This document shows positions 1 to 7,599 of a stretch of 17,448 bases of DNA, piece by piece. The position numbers and the translations under genes were made by a program. This DNA is from Clostridia bacterium (GTDB taxonomy: Bacteria > Bacillota > Clostridia > Oscillospirales > Acutalibacteraceae), in assembly GCA_017381395.1 (NCBI GenBank), contig JAFOCH010000126.1, positions 1-17,448 of the forward strand. The letters run 5' to 3'. The notes under the pieces were generated by a model that was given only the letters and a program-made list of their open reading frames with translations, was not told the origin of the DNA and searched no databases. The first letter of the stretch is position 1. Every line of letters begins with the position of its first letter.

Positions 1-195
1 ATTTTTGGCAAGTTTTATTACACGTGCGGTCAGCTTGTTCGTGAACATGATAAAGTTTATACGGATTTAGAATATCATTTAATTGATTGTCCTTCATATC
101 ATAACGAGGAAGCTAATTGTTCTTTTAAATATTTTACTAATTATGCAGGTGATTCTAATGAGGAAAAAGGATTTGATATTGATATATCTTTATAA
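1..195 (+). CDS. C-terminal part of an unrecognised protein (start outside window)
   Basis: An open frame runs from base 1 to a TAA at 193-195 and gives the last 64 residues of a protein that begins upstream of the window. The fragment is rich in Tyr, Asp, Glu and Asn, holds three Cys and three His, and ends in an acidic tail. I do not recognise a family. The even, hydrophilic composition looks like real protein, whereas the other plus-strand frame here (bases 83-157) reads as an unlikely run of Ile, Leu and Val. The last 38 bases overlap the small gene that follows. It is on the opposite strand from the tyrS block, separated from it by a bidirectional terminator. Its codons are very AT-rich (TTT, AAA, TAT, GAT) compared with the minus-strand genes. 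Function unknown. Confidence 0.55.
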   Translation: MFGKFYYTCGQLVREHDKVYTDLEYHLIDCPSYHNEEANCSFKYFTNYAGDSNEEKGFDIDISL

Positions 196-355
196 TCTAT
201 CATCACGATATGACAGAGAATTTGAGCAATTACTTTTAAATCTCCGTTCACGTGATTCTGATGAAGTCGATTATTTAGAATTGATTACTGCTAAAATTAA
301 AAAGGATACCTCAAATGATATCCTTTTAGAAATAGTCAAAATATTAAATTATTGA
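158..355 (+). CDS. small unrecognised protein, 65 aa, overlapping the upstream gene
   Basis: The ATG at 158-160 is preceded by AGGTGAT at 147-153, a perfect match to the 3' half of the canonical Shine-Dalgarno sequence (AGGAGGTGAT), 4 nt before the start. The frame stays open further upstream, to an ATG at 83, but that extension is a hydrophobic shadow of the preceding gene, so I choose 158. The product begins MRKKDLILIYLYNLSSRYDR, is highly charged after a short hydrophobic stretch, and looks mostly helical. There is no signal peptide, clear membrane segment or motif I can name. Its start lies inside the last 38 bases of the upstream gene, which suggests translational coupling and a shared transcript. 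It ends at TGA 353-355, directly abutting an AT-rich inverted repeat. Function unknown; the good ribosome site is the main support. Confidence 0.55.
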   Translation: MRKKDLILIYLYNLSSRYDREFEQLLLNLRSRDSDEVDYLELITAKIKKDTSNDILLEIVKILNY

Positions 356-377
356 TACAAAATCGGTCATTTTGTAT
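355..377 (+). repeat. perfect AT-rich inverted repeat after the small gene
   Basis: ATACAAAAT (355-363) and ATTTTGTAT (369-377) form a perfect 9-bp stem with a 5-nt loop, beginning on the last base of the stop codon. A T-run follows only at about 387-394, about ten bases after the stem, and the stem is nearly all A/T. It could be a weak terminator or an mRNA 3'-end stabiliser for the small gene. The stronger terminator at 450-475 lies just downstream. Confidence 0.4.
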
Positions 378-449
378 AATTGGATATATTTTTTTAAGGA
401 TATGCCCTTTTTGATTCTTATATAATAATATCACACTTTACATAATAAT

Positions 450-475
450 AAAAGACCGGATTTTACCGGTCTTTT
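450..475. terminator. bidirectional Rho-independent terminator between the plus-strand small gene and tyrS
   Basis: AAAAGACCGG (450-459) pairs perfectly with CCGGTCTTTT (466-475) around a 6-nt loop. Both sides supply a U-tract: TTTT followed by ATATTTTTTA on the plus strand, and TTTTATTATTATG on the minus strand. It sits 7 nt past the tyrS stop codon and also faces the plus-strand genes, so it should end transcription from both sides. Confidence 0.85.
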
Positions 476-482
476 ATATTTT

Positions 483-1694
483 TTATTTTACAATAATCTT
501 ATGGAATATCTTTTTACCCTTTTTAATAATTGCATATCCATCAGCGAAAAATTCATTTGACAGAATCATATTAGCGTCAGTAACCTTTTCATTATTTACT
601 GCAACTCCACCTTGCTCAATCAAACGACGTGCTTCCTTTTTAGACGGAACAAGTCCTGCTGTCAGCATTACGTCGAGTATTGACATTTCGTATGATTCAA
701 TTTCGGTCGAAGGCATATCGTCAGTATTTGCACCAGAGCCAAACAAAGCACTAGCGGCGGTTTGTGCCTTTGTAGCTTCTTCTTCGCCATGAACGAGCTT
801 AGTCAATTCAAATGCAAGGATTTCCTTTGCTTTGTTGAGCTGACTTCCCTCCCAGCTATCCATTTCATCAATCTGTTCAAGCGGCAGGAATGTAAGCATT
901 CTGATGCATTTAAGAACGTCACCGTCGCCAACATTACGCCAATACTGATAGAATTCGTACGGAGATGTCTTTTTCGGGTCGAGCCAAACTGCGCCATTGG
1001 CAGTTTTTCCCATTTTCTTTCCTTCAGAATTCATAAGTAATGTAATTGTCATGGCATAAGCATCCTTGCCAAGCTTTCTGCGGATAAGCTCGGTACCGCC
1101 AAGCATATTCGACCACTGATCATCGCCGCCAAACTGCATATTACAGCCATATTCCTTGAATAAGTGGTAGAAATCGTAGCTCTGCATTATCATATAGTTG
1201 AATTCAAGGAAGCTGAGTCCCTTTGCCATACGCTGCTTATAACACTCTGCACGGAGCATATTATTAACCGAGAAGCAGGCACCAACCTCGCGCAAAAGTT
1301 CAACGTAATTAAGGTCGAGGAGCCACTCAGCATTGTTAACCATCATGGCTTTACCTTCGCCAAATTCGATAAACTTGCTCATCTGCTCCTTAAAGCAACT
1401 GATGTTATGGTCAATATCCTCTTTTGTAAGCATTTTACGCATATCGCTACGACCTGACGGGTCGCCAATCATACCTGTACCGCCGCCAAGAAGTGCAATC
1501 GGACGGTTACCTGCCATTTGCAGACGCTTCATGAGGCAAAGCGCCATAAAATGGCCTACGTGCAAACTATCTGCAGTCGGGTCAAAGCCAATATAAAATA
1601 CAGCCTTTCCGTTATTGATAAGTTCCTTAATTTCGTCCTCGTCGGTTACCTGCGCGATAAGGCCACGAGCAACAAGTTCGTCATAGATTTTCAT
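483..1694 (-). CDS. tyrS: tyrosyl-tRNA synthetase
   Basis: A 403-residue class Ic aminoacyl-tRNA synthetase that charges tRNA-Tyr with tyrosine using ATP in the cytoplasm. Visible motifs are the HIGH-type signature HVGH (residues 45-48), the tyrosine-pocket segments around FYIGFDPT (33-40), YMIMQSYDF (167-175) and GGDDQW (189-194), and the KMSKS-type loop, here KMGKT (227-231). An S4-like RNA-binding domain occupies about residues 350-400 (SKKEARRLIEQGGVAVNN). Length is close to the usual ~400-420 for the bacterial TyrS group. The ATG at 1692-1694 is preceded by AGAAGGAGAG at good distance. The gene is transcribed alone from a sigma-A-type promoter through a tyrosine T-box leader and ends at the bidirectional terminator at 450-475, so expression should rise when uncharged tRNA-Tyr accumulates. 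Confidence 0.97.
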   Translation of the reverse strand: MKIYDELVARGLIAQVTDEDEIKELINNGKAVFYIGFDPTADSLHVGHFMALCLMKRLQMAGNRPIALLGGGTGMIGDPSGRSDMRKMLTKEDIDHNISCFKEQMSKFIEFGEGKAMMVNNAEWLLDLNYVELLREVGACFSVNNMLRAECYKQRMAKGLSFLEFNYMIMQSYDFYHLFKEYGCNMQFGGDDQWSNMLGGTELIRRKLGKDAYAMTITLLMNSEGKKMGKTANGAVWLDPKKTSPYEFYQYWRNVGDGDVLKCIRMLTFLPLEQIDEMDSWEGSQLNKAKEILAFELTKLVHGEEEATKAQTAASALFGSGANTDDMPSTEIESYEMSILDVMLTAGLVPSKKEARRLIEQGGVAVNNEKVTDANMILSNEFFADGYAIIKKGKKIFHKIIVK

Positions 1695-1719
1695 TTAATT
1701 TTACTCTCCTTCTGATAAT

Positions 1720-1751
1720 AAAAAAGTCCTCTGCTGTAAAAAGCAGAGGAC
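1720..1751 (-). terminator. T-box-controlled terminator before tyrS
   Basis: On the minus strand GTCCTCTGCT (1751-1742) pairs with AGCAGAGGAC (1735-1726) around a 6-nt loop, followed by TTTTTTATTATC. The 5' arm overlaps the 3' arm of the T-box antiterminator, so the two folds exclude each other. With no other terminator visible after recN, it may also end transcripts coming from the upstream operon. Confidence 0.92.
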
Positions 1752-1997
1752 GAAAAAATTTCGTGTTACCACCTCAATTTGCTGCATTGTCACCAATACA
1801 ACCTCATTGGGTACGTATTAAAACGTATCACATACGCTATAACGGGCATAAACCGAAAACGCCTACTAGTTATAATAAATACCGTTCAGCATTTTAGCTC
1901 CGGAGTGTATATCAGTAATAAATGCTGCTTTCTCGCACCAAAACGAAAGCTCTCTTTGAACATTTAATATTTACTGCTTCTCTCCATCAAAGCCAGT
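1720..1997 (-). promoter_or_regulatory. tyrosine T-box leader of tyrS
   Basis: This ~280-nt gene-free stretch carries the marks of a T-box riboswitch read on the minus strand. The T-box core GAGGTGGTAACACG is at 1775-1762. An antiterminator can form from GAGG (1775-1772) with CCUC (1749-1746) and ACGAAA (1764-1759) with UUUCGU (1755-1750), leaving a 7-nt bulge UGGUAAC; UGGU is complementary to the ACCA end of tRNA-Tyr. The competing terminator uses 1742-1751. Stem I features upstream include AGAGAGC, GGTGCGAGAAAGC and an AGTA segment, and a likely UAC tyrosine specifier lies at 1909-1907 in the context GATATACAC. Specifier placement is my reading of the fold and is less certain than the T-box core. 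Confidence 0.92.
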
Positions 1998-2003
1998 AAT
2001 ATA

Positions 2004-2032
2004 TTTATATCACATAAAAATCGTCAAGTCAA
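2004..2032 (-). promoter_or_regulatory. sigma-A-type promoter of tyrS/T-box leader
   Basis: On the minus strand TTGACT (2032-2027) and TATAAA (2009-2004) are separated by exactly 17 nt, close to the housekeeping consensus. The predicted start is near 1997, just before the T-box stem I sequence. The -35 element lies partly within the recN coding end: the recN stop codon is at 2026-2024. Confidence 0.8.
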
Positions 2033-3685
2033 TGATTTATTAAGCATTTCGATAGCGGTATTTCGTATATTTTCGGTGATTTCGCCGCCCGAAATGATGC
2101 GCGAAAGTTCATTTACCCTACCATCATAATCAAGTCGTGAAATATTGGTAACCGATTTATTGCTATCGCTTGACTTTGATATCAGGTGATGCGACTCGGC
2201 TAAAGCGGCTATTTGTGCTAAATGAGTTACACAAATTACCTGTTTATCGTTTGCAATTTGTTGAAGCTTTACTGCAACCTTTTGAGCTGCATTTCCGCTT
2301 ATTCCCGAGTCGATTTCGTCAAAAATAAGTGTTTCAACAGCATCGGCACCCGACAGCACCGTTTTTATCGCTAACATTATACGTGAAAGCTCACCGCCCG
2401 AAGCAATTTTTACAAGCGGTTTGGGTGGTTCACCGGGGTTGGTAGAAATCAAAAATTCGAGAGTTTCGGCACCTTTTGATGTAAGCTTAGTGCCGGTGAT
2501 TTGAGTAGAGAATTTAATAAACGGCATATTAAGGAATTGCAATTGTTCTGCTACTTCCCTATCGAATTTTTGGGCCGTTTTTACTCGACTTTCGGTTAAT
2601 TTTTGCGATACTTTCTTAGTTTTATCAAGCAATTCGGTGAATTCATTTTCAAGCTCGGATATTACGTTGTCAAAATTCACTATCGAATCGAGCTTTTCCT
2701 TCGATTCGGTCAGTTGTGTAAGCATATTTTCTTCGCTGCCATATTTAAGCGAAAGCCCGTAAATAATATCTAGGCGCTTTTCGATTTCGTCAAGCTCATA
2801 CTCGTCAAAATCGTATTCATTGAACTCGCTAACAATATCATTAAGCAGTTCTCTGCTTTCAATTTCAAGCCCTTTAAAGCGCTCTGAAACGGCCTTAAAT
2901 CGTTCGTCAATATTGGTTAGTCCCTCAAAATTTGAGGCAGAAATACGCAACATATCACAAACAGAGCTATTATTATCAGCTTCGTTAAGCGAATTTTTAG
3001 CAAAGTTAATAATGCTCTTTATTTTTTCTGCATTTTTAATAATATTTCTTCGTGCTTCAAGCTTATCTTTTTCGCCCGGCTTAATATTTGCCTCTTCAAG
3101 CTCTTTTATCTGAAATTCAAGCATTTCCCTTAAATCAGCGTTATTATCGTTGTTTTCGGTCAAATTCTTAATTTTATGCTTGATTTCAACTAATTTTTTA
3201 TAACTGGTAATATACTCATCATAAATTGCTTGATTATCAGCCAAAGCGTCGATAAAGGCAAGGTGACTTTCGGAATTTAGCAGATGCTGTGAATCGTGTT
3301 GACCGTGAATATTGATAAGGTCAACTCCAATTTCGCGAAGAATGCTTACGGTAGCAGGTTTACCGTTAATTCTGACGTTGTTTCTGCCGTCTAATGATAA
3401 CCTGCGTGAAAGTATAAGCTCTCTATCATCGCAAGTATATCCTAAATCAACTAGCTTTGCTTCCAACAATATTGAAACACTGAACTGGGCCGTGATTAAA
3501 GCATAATCACAACCATTTCTAATTATATCCTTTGGCGTTCTTTCGCCCAAGATAGCGTTAATTGAATCGATTATAATTGATTTACCTGCACCCGTTTCAC
3601 CCGTCAAAACATTAAATTTGTTGGTAAAATTGATTTCGGCCGATTCAATAACTGCAACATTTTCGATATAAAGCGTTTCGAGCAT
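2024..3685 (-). CDS. recN: DNA repair protein RecN
   Basis: A 553-residue SMC-like ATPase that gathers broken DNA ends during RecA-dependent double-strand-break repair. The N-terminal ATPase half has the Walker A motif GETGAGKS (29-36). A long charged helical middle (about 150-370) forms the short coiled-coil arms. The C-terminal half has the ABC signature ASGGELSR (428-435) and Walker B LIFDEIDSG (453-461), then the switch His in VTHLAQ. Length matches the family (about 550-570). The ATG at 3683-3685 has GGAG at good spacing. It is the last gene of the nusB-led operon, 12 nt after argR, in a neighbourhood common in clostridia. No terminator follows; its stop codon falls within the tyrS promoter. 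Confidence 0.97.
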   Translation of the reverse strand: MLETLYIENVAVIESAEINFTNKFNVLTGETGAGKSIIIDSINAILGERTPKDIIRNGCDYALITAQFSVSILLEAKLVDLGYTCDDRELILSRRLSLDGRNNVRINGKPATVSILREIGVDLINIHGQHDSQHLLNSESHLAFIDALADNQAIYDEYITSYKKLVEIKHKIKNLTENNDNNADLREMLEFQIKELEEANIKPGEKDKLEARRNIIKNAEKIKSIINFAKNSLNEADNNSSVCDMLRISASNFEGLTNIDERFKAVSERFKGLEIESRELLNDIVSEFNEYDFDEYELDEIEKRLDIIYGLSLKYGSEENMLTQLTESKEKLDSIVNFDNVISELENEFTELLDKTKKVSQKLTESRVKTAQKFDREVAEQLQFLNMPFIKFSTQITGTKLTSKGAETLEFLISTNPGEPPKPLVKIASGGELSRIMLAIKTVLSGADAVETLIFDEIDSGISGNAAQKVAVKLQQIANDKQVICVTHLAQIAALAESHHLISKSSDSNKSVTNISRLDYDGRVNELSRIISGGEITENIRNTAIEMLNKSLT

Positions 3686-3697
3686 TTTTATCTCCGA

Positions 3698-4144
3698 TTA
3701 TTTTTTAATAATATTATGTAATTCATCACAAAGCGCGGCTGAATCACCTTCGCTACGAGTAATGATAAGAATGGTATCCTCCCCAGCAATAGTTCCCAAA
3801 ATGCCTTTAATGTTCATCGCATCAAGCTTTGCACATACTGCCTGAGCCATTCCTGTATGACACTTTATAACCACGTTGTTAAGCGCGTATTCGATGTTAA
3901 TGATAGAACTTATGAGTATCAGATAATTTGTTTCGCTTGACCCATCTGTGCGAGAGGTGGCGTATCTATATCTGCCGTTTTTGTCCTGAGCTTTAATCAA
4001 ACCCAGCTGCTTAATATCACGTGAAACGGTCGCCTGCGTAACGTTAAATCCAACGTTTAATAATGCCGCCTGCATTTCCTCCTGAGTTTCGATCGGCTGC
4101 GAATTTATTAGCTCAATTATTTTATTATGTCGATGTTTTTTCAT
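3698..4144 (-). CDS. argR: arginine repressor ArgR/AhrC
   Basis: A 148-residue arginine-responsive transcription factor that binds ARG boxes as a hexamer with L-arginine as co-repressor. Residues 1-65 form the winged helix-turn-helix, with the recognition-helix motif QATVSRDIKQL (37-47) holding the family Ser-Arg pair. The C-terminal domain (about 75-148) carries the arginine-binding and oligomerisation motif GTIAGEDT (117-124). Length is typical (about 150). The ATG at 4142-4144 has AGGTGGAT upstream. It lies between nadK (about 11 nt upstream) and recN (12 nt downstream), as in many Firmicutes where argR sits in the recN/tlyA cluster rather than beside arginine-synthesis genes. A possible but imperfect ARG-box-like sequence overlaps the operon promoter. 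Confidence 0.96.
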   Translation of the reverse strand: MKKHRHNKIIELINSQPIETQEEMQAALLNVGFNVTQATVSRDIKQLGLIKAQDKNGRYRYATSRTDGSSETNYLILISSIINIEYALNNVVIKCHTGMAQAVCAKLDAMNIKGILGTIAGEDTILIITRSEGDSAALCDELHNIIKK

Positions 4145-4155
4145 TTTTTATCCAC

Positions 4156-4950
4156 CTATATCATTTTACTTCTTAAAATACTGTAAAAGGAGTCGTCCTT
4201 AATCTTTATAAAATCAGCTGTATTTTCTCTATCAATACTGATTATTACAGTATCGTCGCTGTCAAGCTTTAAAGTTTTATCTCCGTCAATGGTCAAATAA
4301 ACGGTATCATCACTATTACGAGTTTTTGCCTGAATTTTTATCTCGCTGTTACCGTTTAAAATTATCGGTCGGTCAAACAGTGAATGGGCACAAATCGAAT
4401 TTACAATTATGCCGTCAACACTCGGATCAACTATCGGTCCGCCTGCCGACATTGAATAAGCAGTTGAGCCGGTAGGCGTTGCGATAATAATCCCATCTGC
4501 ATTTACCTTTAAAAAGGGTTTATCTTTGCTTGAAACGGTAATTTCGGCAATGCTTGAATTGTTCGAGCGCTGAATAACCGTGTCATTGAGCGCGGTGAAT
4601 TTAGCACCCGACTTTTCGAGAGTAATCTTCATCATTTTGCGTTGCTCGACCGAATATTCATTATTAATTATCTTTTTTATCAACGGAATTTCGTTCACTT
4701 CAAGCTCGGCTAAATAGCCGAAATGACCACAATTTATGCCTATAACCGACTTATTATATTTTGAGGCAATTTTCGCAGCTCGAAGCATAGTTCCATCTCC
4801 GCCGATAGAAATGATAAAATCGCATTTTTCGGCGTCGATAGGATTATTTTTATCCAGAATAATTGATTCGCAATTATTGTCTTTCAAGAATTGCTGAACT
4901 TTATTTAAAGTTTCGGCTGCTAATTCAATATAATAAATGCCGCATGTCAA
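4156..4950 (-). CDS. nadK: NAD kinase
   Basis: ATP- or polyphosphate-dependent NAD kinase, which makes NADP+ from NAD+. The diagnostic motifs are the nucleotide-binding GGDGTMLRAA (from about residue 50), the NDT motif in LNDTVIQR, and the NAD-binding stretch NADGIIIATPTGSTAYSMSA followed by GGPIVDP. Length 264 aa fits the family. I prefer a TTG start at 4950-4948: the strong site AAAAAGGAGTGAT in the last tlyA codons sits 8 nt before it, and the resulting N-terminus (TCGIYY) aligns with the usual family start. The longer GTG start at 4959 (267 aa) would overlap tlyA by 4 nt but would directly abut its own Shine-Dalgarno. No key residue appears missing. Confidence 0.95.
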   Translation of the reverse strand: MTCGIYYIELAAETLNKVQQFLKDNNCESIILDKNNPIDAEKCDFIISIGGDGTMLRAAKIASKYNKSVIGINCGHFGYLAELEVNEIPLIKKIINNEYSVEQRKMMKITLEKSGAKFTALNDTVIQRSNNSSIAEITVSSKDKPFLKVNADGIIIATPTGSTAYSMSAGGPIVDPSVDGIIVNSICAHSLFDRPIILNGNSEIKIQAKTRNSDDTVYLTIDGDKTLKLDSDDTVIISIDRENTADFIKIKDDSFYSILRSKMI

Positions 4951-4955
4951 TTTTA

Positions 4956-5774
4956 TCACTCCTTTTTATCAAGCTCGTTATGTGACATTGTGACAATTTC
5001 ATTAGCGTCAAATTTTGCTCTGTTTTCACTGATATTGTTATTAAGAATATGTACCAGATACTCGATATTTCCTTGAGGTCCCTTTATCGGTGAGTAATCA
5101 AGGTTTAATACCGTCATTTCGCAATCATTTAAAATAAAGTTGAGAATTTCATCAACAACCTTGACGTGTACTGATTTATCCTTTACAACACCTTTTTTGC
5201 CGACCTGTTCCCTACCCGCCTCAAACTGTGGTTTAATTAAGCAAACTGCTTCGGCATTATCCGCTAAAAGTGATTTAAGCACAGGGATAATCAGCTTCAA
5301 CGATATGAATGAAACGTCAACGCTTGCGAAATTAAGCTTATCAGGAACAACCTCATCGGTAACATATCTGAAATTAGTTCTCTCAAGATTGATTACCCTT
5401 TCATCGCAGCGTAATTTCCATGCAAGCTGACCGTAACCAACGTCAATGGCATATACCTTTGATGCGCCATTTTGAAGCATACAGTCGGTAAAACCACCGG
5501 TCGAAGCGCCAATATCCGCGCAAATAAATCCGTCTAGACTGATGTTAAAGTTTTTCATCGCCTTTTCGAGTTTTAATCCGCCACGACTAACGTATTTTAA
5601 CGAATTATCACGCACTTCGATTGTATCATCGGGCTTCAAAGTAATTCCGGGTTTATCTGCTTTTTGATTATTCACATATACACAGCCCGCCATAACGAGA
5701 GCTTTTGCCTTCTCTCTGCTTTCGCAAAAACCCTGCTCAAAAACGGCTGTATCAAGTCGTAATTTTTCCTTCAA
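4956..5774 (-). CDS. tlyA: TlyA family rRNA (cytidine-2'-O)-methyltransferase
   Basis: A 272-residue protein with an N-terminal S4 RNA-binding domain (about 1-60; the LDTAVFEQGFCESREKAKAL region) and a C-terminal FtsJ-like Rossmann methyltransferase. The SAM-binding motif is ADIGASTGGFTD (86-97). The K-D-K-E catalytic tetrad of 2'-O-methyltransferases is intact as K68, D153, K181 (LIKPQFE) and E238. Characterised TlyA enzymes methylate 16S and 23S rRNA cytidines; the old name 'hemolysin' is historical. The start is a TTG at 5774-5772 with GGAGG inside the last codons of dxs, 7 nt upstream, and only 2 nt separate the genes. The neighbourhood with dxs, nadK, argR and recN is a conserved one. 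The exact rRNA target here is inferred from the family. Confidence 0.95.
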   Translation of the reverse strand: MKEKLRLDTAVFEQGFCESREKAKALVMAGCVYVNNQKADKPGITLKPDDTIEVRDNSLKYVSRGGLKLEKAMKNFNISLDGFICADIGASTGGFTDCMLQNGASKVYAIDVGYGQLAWKLRCDERVINLERTNFRYVTDEVVPDKLNFASVDVSFISLKLIIPVLKSLLADNAEAVCLIKPQFEAGREQVGKKGVVKDKSVHVKVVDEILNFILNDCEMTVLNLDYSPIKGPQGNIEYLVHILNNNISENRAKFDANEIVTMSHNELDKKE

Positions 5775-5776
5775 TC

Positions 5777-7582
5777 CTATTCCTCCGAAACGATTCTGTT
5801 CATTGAATCGGTATCAAGCATATATTTTTTTAATAATGCGTCAATTTCATTATGCGACACAAATTCATTTATTGCGGTCAAATTATATTTACCCTTGTAT
5901 CCGGCTTTGAGCATTTTTGATGCCAGAATTTGACCTATTCCGCCGGTTTCAATTCCTTCCTCAAAGAAGTAAATTTCGTCAAATTTATTTAGTTCAGAAA
6001 TAAGCTTATCATCAATTTTAAGCTCGTTTAATTTGCATACCGCATAATCCGTTTTATCCGCTAAATTAAATAAATTTCCGTATGTTACGATGATTTTTGA
6101 CGACGTAACATTCTTAATATAATAATGATTTCCATTATAATGATTTTCTGCATTTTTAGGTTCGACCAAACGGGGGTATCTAATAGCGCAAACACCATCG
6201 CGTTCATTAATCGCTACATTGAGCATTTCTTTCAGTTCGCTATAATTTGATGGAGCGAAAATCGAAACGCCTGGGATTTCGGACAAAAATGCCGCGTCAA
6301 ACAAACCATTATGAGTAGCGCCATCACGTCCAACTATACCTGCTCTATCAATACAAAAGACAACGTGTTGCTTTATTATTGAGCAATCGTGGATAATTTG
6401 GTCAAACGCCCTCTGCAAAAACGACGAATAAACAGCAAAAATGGGTACCATACCTTTACTCGCCAATCCGGCAGCAAAGGTTACTGCATGTTGTTCGGCA
6501 ATTCCCACGTCAAAAAATCGGTCAGGGTACATTTCAGCAAATTTGGAAAGTCCTGTTCCGTCGGTCATTGCCGCGGTAATTGCACAAATTTTATTATTCT
6601 TTTCGGCAAGCTCACAAATTGCATCACCAAATGCTTCCGAATAACCGTATGAAATTGATTGAACTCCTTCTTCGTAATTAAAGGACGATACACCATGGTA
6701 ACTTTCGGGGCTTGATTCCGCGAAATCGTATCCCTTTCCCTTGGTCGTCACTGCATGTACGACAATCGGCATATTACTGATTTCCTTTGCCGATTTAAAC
6801 ACGTCAACCATCTTATATATATCGTGTCCATCGACGGGACCAAGATAATAAAAGCCGAGCGCCTCAAACATATTCTGCTTTAAAATAACGTTTTTGAGAG
6901 CTTGTTTCGTTTTTTCAATCAACCTGGACAATGGACGCCCGATTAAAGGCACCTTGTTCAATTTAATTTTTACGCTTCTTTTTGTATTAATGTATGACGA
7001 GCGTGTTCGCACATCCGAAAGATACTTTGCCATAGCGCCGACATTTTTTGAAATAGACATTTTGTTATCATTGAGAATTATAATCATATTCTCGTTAGAT
7101 CGACCTATGTTATTAAGTGCTTCATACGCTAATCCACCTGTAAGCGCACCATCACCAATTACGCAGATAACCCTACCCTCTTTGTCAAGCATAGAGTTTG
7201 CTTTTGCTATACCAAATCCGCTAGAAAGCGACGTGCTGCTATGACCCGAAATAAACGGATCATAGATACTTTCGTTCGGATTCATAAACCCTGATAAACC
7301 ATCCGCTTTTCTTAACGTAGCGAATTGATCATAACGTCCTGTGAGCATTTTGTGAACATAGCTCTGGTGTCCAACGTCGAAAATTACTGAGTCCTCTGGT
7401 GAATTGAAAACCGAATGCAAAGCAACGGTCAACTCAACAACACCTAAATTAGATGCGAGATGGCCGCCTGTATTTGACACCGTTGAAATAAGCTCACTTC
7501 TGATTTCGTCACAAAGTTGAGGGAGCTCATTTTTCGGAATTTTCTTTAAATCATCAGGACTTTTAATTTCTTTTAAAAACAT
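5777..7582 (-). CDS. dxs: 1-deoxy-D-xylulose-5-phosphate synthase
   Basis: A 601-residue thiamine-diphosphate enzyme that joins pyruvate and glyceraldehyde 3-phosphate to form DXP, the entry step of the MEP isoprenoid pathway and a source for thiamine and pyridoxal. The N-terminal part has the active-site His in GHQSYVHKMLTGR (71-83), the ThDP/Mg motif GDGALTGG (143-150) and NDNKMSIS (171-178). The catalytic glutamate lies in GIAEQHAV (E363), and the DRAGIVGRDGATHNG segment (412-426) follows. A transketolase C-terminal domain closes the protein. Length is slightly under the usual ~620. The ATG at 7580-7582 has only a weak ribosome site (AAGTGG), unlike its neighbours, so translation may depend partly on coupling with ispA, 17 nt upstream. 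Confidence 0.97.
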   Translation of the reverse strand: MFLKEIKSPDDLKKIPKNELPQLCDEIRSELISTVSNTGGHLASNLGVVELTVALHSVFNSPEDSVIFDVGHQSYVHKMLTGRYDQFATLRKADGLSGFMNPNESIYDPFISGHSSTSLSSGFGIAKANSMLDKEGRVICVIGDGALTGGLAYEALNNIGRSNENMIIILNDNKMSISKNVGAMAKYLSDVRTRSSYINTKRSVKIKLNKVPLIGRPLSRLIEKTKQALKNVILKQNMFEALGFYYLGPVDGHDIYKMVDVFKSAKEISNMPIVVHAVTTKGKGYDFAESSPESYHGVSSFNYEEGVQSISYGYSEAFGDAICELAEKNNKICAITAAMTDGTGLSKFAEMYPDRFFDVGIAEQHAVTFAAGLASKGMVPIFAVYSSFLQRAFDQIIHDCSIIKQHVVFCIDRAGIVGRDGATHNGLFDAAFLSEIPGVSIFAPSNYSELKEMLNVAINERDGVCAIRYPRLVEPKNAENHYNGNHYYIKNVTSSKIIVTYGNLFNLADKTDYAVCKLNELKIDDKLISELNKFDEIYFFEEGIETGGIGQILASKMLKAGYKGKYNLTAINEFVSHNEIDALLKKYMLDTDSMNRIVSEE

Positions 7583-7599
7583 TACATAACCACTTTATT

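Noticed and set aside
83..157. N-terminal extension of the small plus-strand gene to an ATG at 83
   Set aside because: It translates to an almost pure Ile/Leu/Val run, is a frame shadow of the partial gene at 1-195, and lacks the strong ribosome site found before 158.
300..327. Hairpin as a terminator
   Set aside because: It lies within the coding frame before the stop, its stem is A/T heavy, and only stem Ts follow; kept only as a low-interest structural note.
1333..1715. Plus-strand open frames opposite tyrS
   Set aside because: They are antisense shadows of a clear aminoacyl-tRNA synthetase and have no ribosome sites or family likeness.
1779..1967. Plus-strand open frame of 62 aa in the tyrS leader
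   Set aside because: It is antisense to a well-supported T-box leader and has no plausible ribosome site or protein-like pattern.
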